From: Chloroflexota bacterium
Lineage (GTDB): Bacteria > Chloroflexota > Anaerolineae > Aggregatilineales > UBA2796
Length of the DNA stretch: 48,726 nucleotides
Assembly: GCA_021325095.1 (NCBI GenBank)
Contig: JAJPHV010000077.1
Span: 1 to 48,726, forward strand
Direction of reading: 5' to 3'
Numbering within the stretch: the stretch's first letter is position 1; each line of letters starts with the position of its first letter. This document shows positions 18,970 through 28,225 of the stretch, one piece after another. A program made the translations under genes and the position numbers. The notes under the pieces were generated by a model. The model searched no databases. It saw only the letters and a list, made by a program, of their open reading frames with translations, and had not been told where the DNA came from.

Positions 18970-20277
18970 TCAATCGCCCGTCGCAGCCTCGCCTACTACC
19001 TCAAGGCGCGGATTGGGGATGTAGCGCAGCGTGACGAAGAGCGCGCTGAACACCATGACGAGTGCTACGGCGAACAACGCCTCGTAGCCGACCTGTTGTG
19101 CAATCGTGCCGCCGATGAACGGGGCGACCAGCGAAATGGCCGCCGCCACCGTATTGAACAGGCCAGCATAGATGGGGCGCTGGTCGGCGGAGGCATAGGA
19201 CACAACCCAATTCTGGTAGCTCAGGAACAGGTTGCTGAGGGTCAGCCCTGATACGAGAAAACCGATGTATAGGGGCAGCGGGCCAACCAGGACGGCGAGA
19301 AGGGCGCTGATGGGCAGGAGGGCTGCGCCGCATAACGCGAGCCGGATGTAGAGCAAATTGTTGCGCGCGCCCAACCAGGTATAGACCAGCGCTCCGGTCA
19401 CGCTGCCGATGGTTTGCATCGCCAGCAGGTTTGGTACAGCGACATCGCTGGACAGGCGCAACTGCACGGTGGCAAAGCCGATGTAGAACGGCCCGGCCAT
19501 CGCAAACAAACTGGTCAGCATCCGGGTAATGAGCATGGCCCGAAAGGGGACATCGTTGCGCAGCACGCTGCCCAGGTACGGCAGGAACTCGCCGAGCGAG
19601 GGAATCTTATCGACACGCTTGCCGCCGGGCAGTTCGTGGAGGAACAAGGCGGGCACGATAGAGATCACGAACAGCACGCCGGAAACCCCGAACAGCAGCG
19701 CATAGTTATTGGGGAATTCCAGACCTGCACTACCAAGCACCAGGCCAACAAGCGGAGCCACACCGAGCATGATCAGGCCCGTGCCTGCCGTCATAAGTCC
19801 AAACATGCGGGCGCGCCAGCGGTTGTCCAGGCTGGTCCCGGTCAGGTCGGCCCAGGGCACGCCCACGATGCCATCCCCCAGCCCGGCCAGCCCGTAGCAG
19901 ATCAGGAAGGCGACCAGGATCGCCCCTGGCCTGGTTTTGCCGAGCAACACCGTCAGCACGGCGAAGGCCAGGATCACAAAGCGCACCGGGATATTCGGCC
20001 CCACGAACCACCACTTTTTACGTTCGTAGCGGATGATGTAGCGGGCAATGAACAGCTGTGGCAGCGTCCAGCCCACGTCGAACAGGCTGCCCGAAAGGCC
20101 GATCAGGACTTCGGAGTTGGTCAGATGGCGGACAAAATCGGGAATGACGGTGGTGGAACCAATGATGTTCATTGCCACCATGAACAGGATGCCGTCGGTC
20201 AGCAAGAGGGCGAAGTTGCGGCGGTAAATTCGTTCACGCTGCGAAGGAGAAAGGTTCGTTGCACCGGAGTCGGTCAT
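18970..20277 (-). CDS. MFS transporter
   Basis: This is a 435-residue carrier with about 12 hydrophobic helices in two halves and a polar central loop (ELPGGKRVDKIPSLGEFLPY, near 225). The N-terminal motif-A region is weak (FIARYIIRYERKKWWF). This type is common in Chloroflexota and Firmicutes without an assigned substrate. It is transcribed in the same direction as the GH1 beta-glucosidase, about 107 bases downstream of it, so uptake of a glucoside is conceivable but not shown. It is convergent with glmS. Confidence 0.85.
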   Translation of the reverse strand: MTDSGATNLSPSQRERIYRRNFALLLTDGILFMVAMNIIGSTTVIPDFVRHLTNSEVLIGLSGSLFDVGWTLPQLFIARYIIRYERKKWWFVGPNIPVRFVILAFAVLTVLLGKTRPGAILVAFLICYGLAGLGDGIVGVPWADLTGTSLDNRWRARMFGLMTAGTGLIMLGVAPLVGLVLGSAGLEFPNNYALLFGVSGVLFVISIVPALFLHELPGGKRVDKIPSLGEFLPYLGSVLRNDVPFRAMLITRMLTSLFAMAGPFYIGFATVQLRLSSDVAVPNLLAMQTIGSVTGALVYTWLGARNNLLYIRLALCGAALLPISALLAVLVGPLPLYIGFLVSGLTLSNLFLSYQNWVVSYASADQRPIYAGLFNTVAAAISLVAPFIGGTIAQQVGYEALFAVALVMVFSALFVTLRYIPNPRLEVVGEAATGD

Positions 20278-20384
20278 TGTTGCCTTGCATTTCTATAAAA
20301 CCAGACCGATTGTGCCCGCCTGCACGCATTTCAGCAATAACCAATAATGGAGAGAGAAATGACAGGCACAGCTCTCTGGCCCGG

Positions 20385-21827
<1,443 letters not shown>

Positions 21828-21829
21828 TT

Positions 21830-24133
21830 ATGACCGCTACCGACCTGCGCCTCGAAGATTTGCCCGCGTGGATGCGCCCCCGGCGGCGCACCATCGATTG
21901 GGGCCTGCTGATCGTGCTGGTTTTCTGCGTGCTGGCCGCCGGGCCGCTCGTGGTTCGGCACGGCATTCCCGCCAGCACCGAGGCCGAAATGATCGAACTG
22001 CGCTCGGTGGAGGTGGCCCGGCTGGTTCGGAGCGGCGTTCTCTTCTCCCGGTGGGGGCCTGATCTGAATTACGGGTTGGGTTCGCCGCTGTTCAATTACC
22101 TCGCGCCGCTGCCGCACTACCTGCCCGGCTATCACCAGGTCATCACCGATACCAGTCCGGCGGACAGCATCAACCTGTTCCTGGCGCTGTCCATCGTCGC
22201 AGCAGGCAGCGGAATGTATCTGTTCGCAGGCCAACGGTGGGGCGCTGCGGCTGGCATTGTCGCGGCCCTGGTGTATACGTTCAGCCCGCCGATCATCTTG
22301 GCGCTGCCCTATCTGAAAGGCGATCTGGGCGCGCTGATGGTGCTGGGCGTGTTGCCCTGGGCACTGTGGGCTTTTGACCACCTGTACCTGTACCCGCAGC
22401 GCCACTATCTGCTGATAGCAGCAGGACTGCTCTCGGCCATGATCCTCAGCGACACGAGAGCAGCATTCCTGGGATTATTTGTTCTGGCAACCAGTATCGT
22501 CTCGCTGCGGCGGCAGCCGGGCACTTACCGCTACGTGGTCGATGCACTCTTTGCGGCCACTTTGCTGACGGCGTTTTTCTGGCTGCCCGCGCTCGCGGAG
22601 CGCCAGGACATTCGTTGGCAAGCGGCACAGCCTGACCTATGGGCGGGCGCGCTCTCGCCCGGCGAACTTCTCAGCGGTATTCCGCGCGCCAGCCCACCGA
22701 CTTTGAACCCGATTCCCTACCGGAGCATCGGCATCGGAACTTGGTCACTGGCGCTGGTAGGGGTCACGGCGCCGCTCACCCGGCGAAAGCCCTTGCCAGC
22801 GGACGTGGCGCTGTTTCTGGCGCTCGGATTGGGGCTGCTGGCGATCTCGACGCCGGCCTTTTACCGGCTGTGGCCGTCTGCCGATCTGTTTCTGCCGCTG
22901 CTGCCCTACCACGCGGTGCTGCTGGCCGTTTTTTGCCTGTCGGTGGTCGCGGCACAGGCGGTCTGCGAATTGGACTGGCTCGGGCGGCGCTGGCGACCTA
23001 TCGGCCTGGCCGTCCTGGGTCTGGTCGCGCCTTTGCTCTCGTTTCCCGCACTCAATCTAGTGCCGGCGGCGACTCTCACCGATACACCTGACTATCTGAC
23101 GAGTCTGCAAAACGAACTGCGCGGCTACCACACCGGGACATTTCAGGACGGCCTGCTGCTGCCCGGAACCGCGCCCACTCTGCCCGCGCCGCTGCCCAAT
23201 CTGCTCAAGGATATGCAGGAGCAGACTTTTGACCGCATCAGCCGCCGTTCCTTCTCCGCCGAGGCACAAGTCAACCCTGTCGAACACAGTCCGCTGTATA
23301 ACCGCTACATTTTTGACCTGTCGCAGCCGACCAGCCTGGAATTCAACGTCCTGTATTTCCCCGGCTGGAGCGCCAATATTGACGGGAAGCCCTGGGAAGT
23401 TCAGCCGACGGAGACCGGGCTGCTCCGGGCCAGGATTCCGCAGCTTTCCGGCGAACTGGTCGTCCTGTTTGAGGGTACGGCCACTCGTAGCCTGAGCTGG
23501 GCGCTGGTCGTCGCCGGGTGCGCGGCCCTGCTGCTCACGCTGCGCCGCATTCGCCCGATGAGTGAGCAAGATGGAAGCCCGCCGCGCCTGGCCCGCCCCG
23601 AAATCGTTGGGCTGGGTGTCGCATTATTTGTCTACGGTGCAGCGTTTCTGGTCATCAGCCAGCGCCCCGAACTGCGGCCCGCTGCCGGTGGGCAATCTCT
23701 ACCCGGATCGGCCCCCTTCGTCTTCAAGAGCGGGGTAGACCTCGCTGGCTATACGCTTGCATCCAAAACGGTTCGGCCCGGCGAGGAGGTCAGCCTGACG
23801 CTCTTCTGGCGGGCCGAGCAGCCCCTGAGCGAGAACTACCAATCCGAGGTCGTCCTTTGGGACAGGGCGACGGGTCGGCAGTTGACTGCGGAAGCTCACC
23901 GTTATCCTGGCGAAATCCCGACGCTGCGCTGGCTGCCCGGCAGTCTCGTGCGCGACGAGTTTGTACTGACTGTCCCGCCCGGCACGCCACCTGGGGATTA
24001 TGCGATCCGGGCGGCGATCCGCCCGTGCGATTCGCTGACGCCGCTGCCCTGCCCGATCCCGCATAGACCGGGTATTGAGAACGACGCTGATGCAGGGGCA
24101 TTGCCGGAGCGCGTGCAGGTCAGTTCGCCCTGA
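21830..24133 (+). CDS. Large GT-C/YfhO-like membrane protein with C-terminal beta domain
   Basis: This is a 767-residue protein with about ten or more transmembrane helices in residues 25-420. Early after helix 1 comes EAEMIELRSVEVARLVRSGV, then RWGPDLNYGLGSPLFNYLAP. This is the pattern of YfhO-like and '6-pyruvoyl-tetrahydropterin synthase-related' membrane proteins, which have a GT-C glycosyltransferase-like fold. A soluble domain follows (about 430-560), one or two more helices, and a C-terminal Ig-like domain typical of Chloroflexota surface proteins. It probably transfers a sugar from a polyprenyl carrier at the cell surface; this is inference. I chose the ATG at 21830 (MTATDLRLEDLP). 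A -10-like TACAAT ends 7 bases before it, so the mRNA may be leaderless. Confidence 0.75.
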   Translation: MTATDLRLEDLPAWMRPRRRTIDWGLLIVLVFCVLAAGPLVVRHGIPASTEAEMIELRSVEVARLVRSGVLFSRWGPDLNYGLGSPLFNYLAPLPHYLPGYHQVITDTSPADSINLFLALSIVAAGSGMYLFAGQRWGAAAGIVAALVYTFSPPIILALPYLKGDLGALMVLGVLPWALWAFDHLYLYPQRHYLLIAAGLLSAMILSDTRAAFLGLFVLATSIVSLRRQPGTYRYVVDALFAATLLTAFFWLPALAERQDIRWQAAQPDLWAGALSPGELLSGIPRASPPTLNPIPYRSIGIGTWSLALVGVTAPLTRRKPLPADVALFLALGLGLLAISTPAFYRLWPSADLFLPLLPYHAVLLAVFCLSVVAAQAVCELDWLGRRWRPIGLAVLGLVAPLLSFPALNLVPAATLTDTPDYLTSLQNELRGYHTGTFQDGLLLPGTAPTLPAPLPNLLKDMQEQTFDRISRRSFSAEAQVNPVEHSPLYNRYIFDLSQPTSLEFNVLYFPGWSANIDGKPWEVQPTETGLLRARIPQLSGELVVLFEGTATRSLSWALVVAGCAALLLTLRRIRPMSEQDGSPPRLARPEIVGLGVALFVYGAAFLVISQRPELRPAAGGQSLPGSAPFVFKSGVDLAGYTLASKTVRPGEEVSLTLFWRAEQPLSENYQSEVVLWDRATGRQLTAEAHRYPGEIPTLRWLPGSLVRDEFVLTVPPGTPPGDYAIRAAIRPCDSLTPLPCPIPHRPGIENDADAGALPERVQVSSP

Positions 24134-24149
24134 TTGTCTGCGAGATTCT

Positions 24150-24178
24150 TTGGCGGCGGCATGGCCCAACAGTATAAT
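24150..24178 (+). promoter_or_regulatory. Promoter of the TPR protein / URO-D unit
   Basis: -35 TTGGCG (24150-24155), a 17-base spacer and a perfect -10 TATAAT (24173-24178), 46 bases before the TPR-protein start. Confidence 0.6.
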
Positions 24179-24224
24179 GCACGGGGTGAATTGAGCGCAC
24201 CCATTACCCAACCCGGAGGGATTG

Positions 24225-24542
24225 ATGACCGATAACCTGAATCAGCGTCCTGTGTCCGATGTCGATACCCAGGTCGGCCAGGCATGGAGCCAGCATTATC
24301 ACGGTCAGAACGACGAAGCGATCAAGCTGTTCCGGCAAATCCTGGAAAAATGGCCGGAGCACATCGATGCCAATTATGGGCTGGCGCTGGCGCTCAAGGC
24401 AACAGGGCAGAAGCAGGAGGCGGGTGATGTCTTCCGCAAGACCAAAGGGTTGATCGAGGCGGCATTGAACAACCAGGGGGAGGACAATGTGCGCTACCAG
24501 ATGTTGAACCGCATGATCGACCAGCATCTGACCACCCTATGA
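24225..24542 (+). CDS. Small TPR-repeat protein
   Basis: This is a 105-residue soluble helical protein with one or two tetratricopeptide repeats: WSQHYHGQNDEAIKLFRQIL, then NYGLALALKATGQKQEAGDV. Such proteins are protein-interaction adaptors; the partner is unknown. The ATG at 24225 follows CGGAGGG. The downstream URO-D gene begins 10 bases after its stop, so the two are likely cotranscribed from the promoter at 24150-24178. Confidence 0.75.
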   Translation: MTDNLNQRPVSDVDTQVGQAWSQHYHGQNDEAIKLFRQILEKWPEHIDANYGLALALKATGQKQEAGDVFRKTKGLIEAALNNQGEDNVRYQMLNRMIDQHLTTL

Positions 24543-24552
24543 CGGGCAAACC

Positions 24553-25539
24553 ATGAACAAGCGTGAGCGACTCGAAAAGACAATCGCGGGCGAAGCGACG
24601 GACCGGGTTCCGGTGGCCCTGTGGCGGCACTGGCCTGGCGATGACCAGCGCCCGGCTGACCTGGCGGCAGCGGCGGCTGACTTTCAGCGCAAGTACGACT
24701 GGGATTTCGTCAAGTTTACACCTGCCAGCAGTTTTATGGTCGCCGATTACGGCGTTCAGGATCGCTGGGTGGGTTCGCTGGAAGGCACGCGGGAATACAC
24801 GCGCCGCGCCGTCGCCCGCACGCTGGACTGGACGGAGCTGCGCGTTCTTGACCCTACCAAAGGCGTCTTCGGCAGGCAGGTCGAGGCGCTGCGGTTGCTC
24901 CGGGAGGCGCTCGGTGACGACGTGCCCATCATGCAGACCATTTTCAGCCCGCTGGCCCAGGCCAAGAACATCGCCGGCAGCGATGTGCTGATCAAGCACA
25001 TGCGTACCGCCCCGGATCGGCTCAAGACGGGCCTGAACACGCTGACGGAAAGCACCCTGCGCTTCATCGACGTTATCCGGCGCAGTGGCATTTGCGGGAT
25101 TTTCTACGCGGTTCAGCACGCCAGCTACGCGATCATGACCGAGGAGGAGTACCGGACGTTCGGGCGGCCCTACGATCTGCGCATCCTGGAAGCGCTCAAC
25201 CAGGATTGGTGGTTCAACCTGCTGCATCTGCACGGCGACGTGCCCATGTTCGATCTGTTCAACGATTACCCGGTGCAGGCCGTCAACTGGCATGACCGCG
25301 AAACCGACCCCGACCTGACGAGCGGTAAGCTGCGCACCAAAGCGGCAGTGTGCGGCGGACTGGGGCGCTGGGACCCGGTTCACAACGGCACACCTGCCGA
25401 GGTGCGCAATCAGGCGCGGGATGCCATCGAGCGAACTAATGGCAGGCGATTTATCCTCTCGACGGGCTGCGTGATCATGATCAGCACGCCCACCTCGAAC
25501 ATTCGGGCTGTCCGCGAAGTGGTCGATAAGCCGAATTAG
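24553..25539 (+). CDS. Uroporphyrinogen decarboxylase (URO-D) family protein
   Basis: This is a 328-residue protein with the URO-D/CmuA/MtaA-type barrel. It begins MNKRERLEKTIAGEATDRVP, then VALWRHWPGDDQ. Other landmarks are a central QTIFSPLAQAKNIAG and HLHGDVPMFDLFNDYPVQAV. It ends with ILSTGCVIMISTPTSNIRAV. The haem enzyme HemE has a conserved PVWxMRQAGR near its start, which this protein lacks. It is therefore probably a paralogue acting as a methyltransferase or in another role rather than the haem-pathway decarboxylase. TSGCxI-type endings like this one can bind zinc in MtaA-like members; that is family knowledge, not proof here. Confidence 0.8.
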   Translation: MNKRERLEKTIAGEATDRVPVALWRHWPGDDQRPADLAAAAADFQRKYDWDFVKFTPASSFMVADYGVQDRWVGSLEGTREYTRRAVARTLDWTELRVLDPTKGVFGRQVEALRLLREALGDDVPIMQTIFSPLAQAKNIAGSDVLIKHMRTAPDRLKTGLNTLTESTLRFIDVIRRSGICGIFYAVQHASYAIMTEEEYRTFGRPYDLRILEALNQDWWFNLLHLHGDVPMFDLFNDYPVQAVNWHDRETDPDLTSGKLRTKAAVCGGLGRWDPVHNGTPAEVRNQARDAIERTNGRRFILSTGCVIMISTPTSNIRAVREVVDKPN

Positions 25540-25556
25540 ACAAGGACGTTCGCCCT

Positions 25557-26117
25557 ATGCCTATGCGCGTGATCGCAGGCACGGCCAAAGGCCGACAGTT
25601 GAAACAGGTTCCTGGCGAAGGCACACGGCCCATCATGGATCGAGTCAAGGAGGCGCTGTTCAGCATCATCGGCGACAACATCCAGGGCGCGGCCTTCCTC
25701 GACCTGTACGCCGGGACAGGCAGTGTCGGTATTGAAGCCCTTAGCCGGGGAGCAGATCACGCCGTCTTTGTCGAGACGGCTCGCCCGGCCATCAAGGCTA
25801 TTCAGGAGAATCTTGAGATTACAGGGCTGGCCGATTACGCCGAGATCGTGCGCCAGGACGTGCGTGATTTTTTGCGGCGGGAAGCCAGGGAAGCGTTCGA
25901 GTACATCTACATCGCGCCGCCGCAGTATCGGGGCCTCTGGTTGGAGACGCTCACGCTCCTGGACAGCCACCCGGCTCACTTGCAGCCCGATGGGGTTGCC
26001 ATTGTCCAGATCGATCCCCAGGAGAAACAGGACGTGTCGCTGAAAGTCCTGGTTCCGACGGATGAACGGCGCTATGGTAACACGCTGCTCTGGTTCTTCG
26101 AGCGGCCCGGCGAATGA
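25557..26117 (+). CDS. rsmD: 16S rRNA (guanine-N2)-methyltransferase RsmD-like
   Basis: This is a 186-residue SAM-dependent methyltransferase of the RsmD family, which methylates G966 of 16S rRNA. It has the N-terminal MRVIAGTAKGRQL, the TRPIMDRVKEALFSI segment, and motif I FLDLYAGTGSVGIEALSRGA. Motif IV, normally DPPY, reads IAPPQYRGLW here, with Ala where the Asp/Asn should be. The rest of the fold and the length are ordinary. It lies 17 bases after the URO-D gene. I judge it the RsmD orthologue by overall pattern, with the motif change noted. Confidence 0.85.
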   Translation: MPMRVIAGTAKGRQLKQVPGEGTRPIMDRVKEALFSIIGDNIQGAAFLDLYAGTGSVGIEALSRGADHAVFVETARPAIKAIQENLEITGLADYAEIVRQDVRDFLRREAREAFEYIYIAPPQYRGLWLETLTLLDSHPAHLQPDGVAIVQIDPQEKQDVSLKVLVPTDERRYGNTLLWFFERPGE

Positions 26118-26158
26118 CGTTATAATCAGTTGCCCATGCAGTTGCGGAGAGTACGTAC

Positions 26159-26599
26159 ATGCCCAACGAACAACTTGAGCTGATTGAGTCCGCCGTTGCC
26201 GCTCTGATGGCCGCCTTTGACGTGACAAACCCACCTGTGCCGGTGGAAATCATGCTGCAACGCCCCAAAGCCGGGATGTGGAAAGAGGTCAATCTGAGCG
26301 AGCTTTCGACAGCTTTCATCAACATCAAGCAGCGCTACAGCCCGCGCATGTCCGTCTCGCGCCTGCTGGCCCGGAATGTTTGCCGCAGCGAATGGGGAGC
26401 CAGCCACGATGTCGCCACGCTCTGCAATACGGACGAGACGTTCCGCGCTCTGGCTCGCGCCATCCTGATGCCGCGCAGTATGATCGAGGCGCTGGCCCCG
26501 ACCAGTCGCACGCCGATTGCCATCAGTATGCGCTTTGAAGTCCCCGAAGACGATGCCCGTCTGCGCCTTGAGGAACTGGGCTACCTGGTCGGCGACTGA
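26159..26599 (+). CDS. Degenerate ImmA/IrrE-like protein lacking the HExxH motif
   Basis: This is a 146-residue protein whose layout resembles ImmA/IrrE metallopeptidases. It has an N-terminal helix, then a PVPVEIMLQRP strand, and a C-terminal ILMPRSMIEALA. This is followed by SMRFEVPEDDARLRLEELGY, like the LLMP and F.VS..A..RL..LG blocks of that family. Where HExxH is expected the sequence reads RYSPRMSVSRLLARNVC, with no His or Glu ligands. I infer a non-catalytic relative or a shared-fold protein; this is tentative. The ATG follows GGAGAG, and a perfect -10 TATAAT lies at 26121-26126. The GNAT gene starts 11 bases after its stop. Confidence 0.6.
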   Translation: MPNEQLELIESAVAALMAAFDVTNPPVPVEIMLQRPKAGMWKEVNLSELSTAFINIKQRYSPRMSVSRLLARNVCRSEWGASHDVATLCNTDETFRALARAILMPRSMIEALAPTSRTPIAISMRFEVPEDDARLRLEELGYLVGD

Positions 26600-26610
26600 G
26601 GATCGATCCG

Positions 26611-27447
26611 GTGAAGGCCGTTTGCCTGCATGACCGAGGCGAGATCGAGCGCTACCTCCGCCGGAATACTTTTCTCCACATTTACGCACTCGGCGACCTG
26701 GACGATTTCTTCTGGCAGTACACAACCTGGTACGCCTTCAAAGATGACAGGCAGCAAATCACGCAGTTAGCGCTGGTCTATACGGGCATGGCGCAGCCCG
26801 TTCTGCTCGGAATCACCGGGGAGAACGAGAGCGGGATCATGCGTGAATTGCTGCGTGCGGTTCGCCCATATCTTCCGGCCAGTGTGTACGCCCATTTCAG
26901 CGGCGACGCGGCATCGGCGCTGGCTGATTCGTACCGGATCGAATCGCGCGGCTTGCACTACAAGATGGCGCTGACCGATACGTCCCGGCTCGACAGCTTT
27001 GATACCTCACAAGTGATTGCGCTGGCTGCGGCGGACCTGGGCGATCTACAGAGGCTGTATGCAAGCTATCCGGGCAATGCCTTCGACCCGCGCATGTTGG
27101 AGACGGGACAGTTCTTCGGTATACGGCTCGATGAGCAGTTAGCGTGCGCGGCGGGCATCCACGTCTATTCGTCGCGTTACCGGGTCGCCGCCATTGGCAA
27201 CGTCACCACGCATCCGGCCTTCCGCAAACAGGGATTGGCGACGGTGGTCTGCGCCCGGCTGTGCCAATCGCTGCTGCAAGCGGTGGATCACATTGGGCTG
27301 AACGTCAAAGCCGACAATGCCCCTGCGATCCGCTGCTACGAGAAGTTGGGCTTTGTCCAGATCGCCAGCTACACAGAGTATGACTTGATCGCTGACCGGA
27401 GCCAAAGCGGGCGGGCCTTGCCTGAAAAAACGATGCGCCGTTTTTAA
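26611..27447 (+). CDS. GNAT-family N-acetyltransferase
   Basis: This is a 278-residue protein with a C-terminal GNAT domain. The acetyl-CoA loop is seen in GNVTTHPAFRKQGLATVVCA (near residue 200), followed by LNVKADNAPAIRCYEKLGFV. The N-terminal half (to about 130) is a divergent GNAT-like domain containing YLRRNTFLHIYALGDLDDFF, so the protein is probably a tandem GNAT. The acceptor is unknown. The GTG start follows GAGGA at the end of the preceding gene, suggesting coupling with the ImmA-like gene. Confidence 0.85.
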   Translation: MKAVCLHDRGEIERYLRRNTFLHIYALGDLDDFFWQYTTWYAFKDDRQQITQLALVYTGMAQPVLLGITGENESGIMRELLRAVRPYLPASVYAHFSGDAASALADSYRIESRGLHYKMALTDTSRLDSFDTSQVIALAAADLGDLQRLYASYPGNAFDPRMLETGQFFGIRLDEQLACAAGIHVYSSRYRVAAIGNVTTHPAFRKQGLATVVCARLCQSLLQAVDHIGLNVKADNAPAIRCYEKLGFVQIASYTEYDLIADRSQSGRALPEKTMRRF

Positions 27448-27543
27448 GTACGAGGGCGCTATGTTTCGCCACAGAACTCTTATTCGTGTTCTACGACGCC
27501 CCGTGCTCGAGATCGGATTCCCTGTTTCGGGCAAAATTTCACC

Positions 27544-27571
27544 TTGACATCCACTGCGTGAATGCTAGAAT
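27544..27571 (+). promoter_or_regulatory. Strong promoter of the T-box / tRNA-Ala / leuS unit
   Basis: -35 TTGACA (27544-27549), a 16-base spacer and -10 TAGAAT (27566-27571) lie directly upstream of the T-box leader. I found no better promoter between here and the tRNA gene, so the tRNA and leader are most simply one transcript starting near 27578. Confidence 0.75.
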
Positions 27572-27770
27572 CCCTTGCACAACTCAAGAGTCTGAAAGAC
27601 AATGACCGGGAGTAGTAGGCCATCGCCGCAGCGAGCAGGACAGGGTGCAAGCCTGCAACTGTATTCACGGCGAATACACCAGGCCGAACTCGCCCGCGAG
27701 TTTCCTTGTTGATGCTAACGCTTAGGCAAGGACGCCAACGCCCCGTTAACGGCGAAGTGAGTGACTGTGA

Positions 27771-27850
<80 letters not shown>

Positions 27851-27875
27851 GTAACCAGGATGGTACCGCGGAGAG

Positions 27876-27910
27876 ACCCCTTCGTTCCTGAGATGAGCGT
27901 CGGGGTTTTT
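27876..27910 (+). terminator. T-box-controlled terminator upstream of leuS
   Basis: ACCCC (27876-27880) pairs with GGGGT (27902-27906), with an inner CGTT/AGCG helix, followed by TTTTT. The 5' arm and inner helix overlap the 3' half of the antiterminator, giving the mutually exclusive structures of a transcriptional T-box. Confidence 0.8.
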
Positions 27911-27997
27911 GCGTTTTTGTTACGAAATATTTAGGTAGTTCTGATCTGAATGGTGTATGATCATAATCGAGACTGTAATGGGCGTAAGGAGAAATCA

Positions 27998-28126
27998 ATG
28001 GCTAGGCAGCAGGGCAAGGGCGGCATTATCGAACGACTTCGGGACATTCTTCGAGAAATTGACCGGCTGCTGAACCCGCCTCAGCCCGTACCGGCGCGCG
28101 TCCCAGTACGCAACAGGCCGCGATAA
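27998..28126 (+). CDS. 42-residue basic small protein between the T-box and leuS
   Basis: The ORF reads MARQQGKGGIIERLRDILRE and continues IDRLLNPPQP, ending with a Pro/Arg-rich tail (PVRNRPR). AAGGAG lies 7 bases before the ATG, a better ribosome site than most neighbours have. Residues 9-25 form an amphipathic helix. It is not a run of Leu codons, so it is not a classic leader peptide. It lies past the T-box terminator and before a hairpin (28157-28186) and leuS, so it should be under T-box control unless the weak TATGAT at 27956-27961 is a promoter of its own. I do not recognise a family. Confidence 0.55.
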   Translation: MARQQGKGGIIERLRDILREIDRLLNPPQPVPARVPVRNRPR

Positions 28127-28156
28127 GCCGCGAAATCATCGGTAAAGGCGTTCATC

Positions 28157-28186
28157 AGAGGTCAGGCGAGTGTTCACCTGGCCTCT
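28157..28186 (+). terminator. Hairpin between the small ORF and leuS
   Basis: AGAGGTCAGG (28157-28166) pairs over 10 positions (one G-U) with CCTGGCCTCT (28177-28186), then GTTATTTCC. The U-tract is weak, so it may act as a partial terminator, processing site or mRNA-stability element rather than a full terminator. Confidence 0.45.
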
Positions 28187-28225
28187 GTTATTTCCAGCAA
28201 CTCATCAGCGAAAGGGCTGTCACTC

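Noticed and set aside
24553..25539. HemE (haem-pathway uroporphyrinogen decarboxylase)
   Set aside because: The near-N-terminal MRQAGR-type motif of HemE is absent, so only family membership is claimed.
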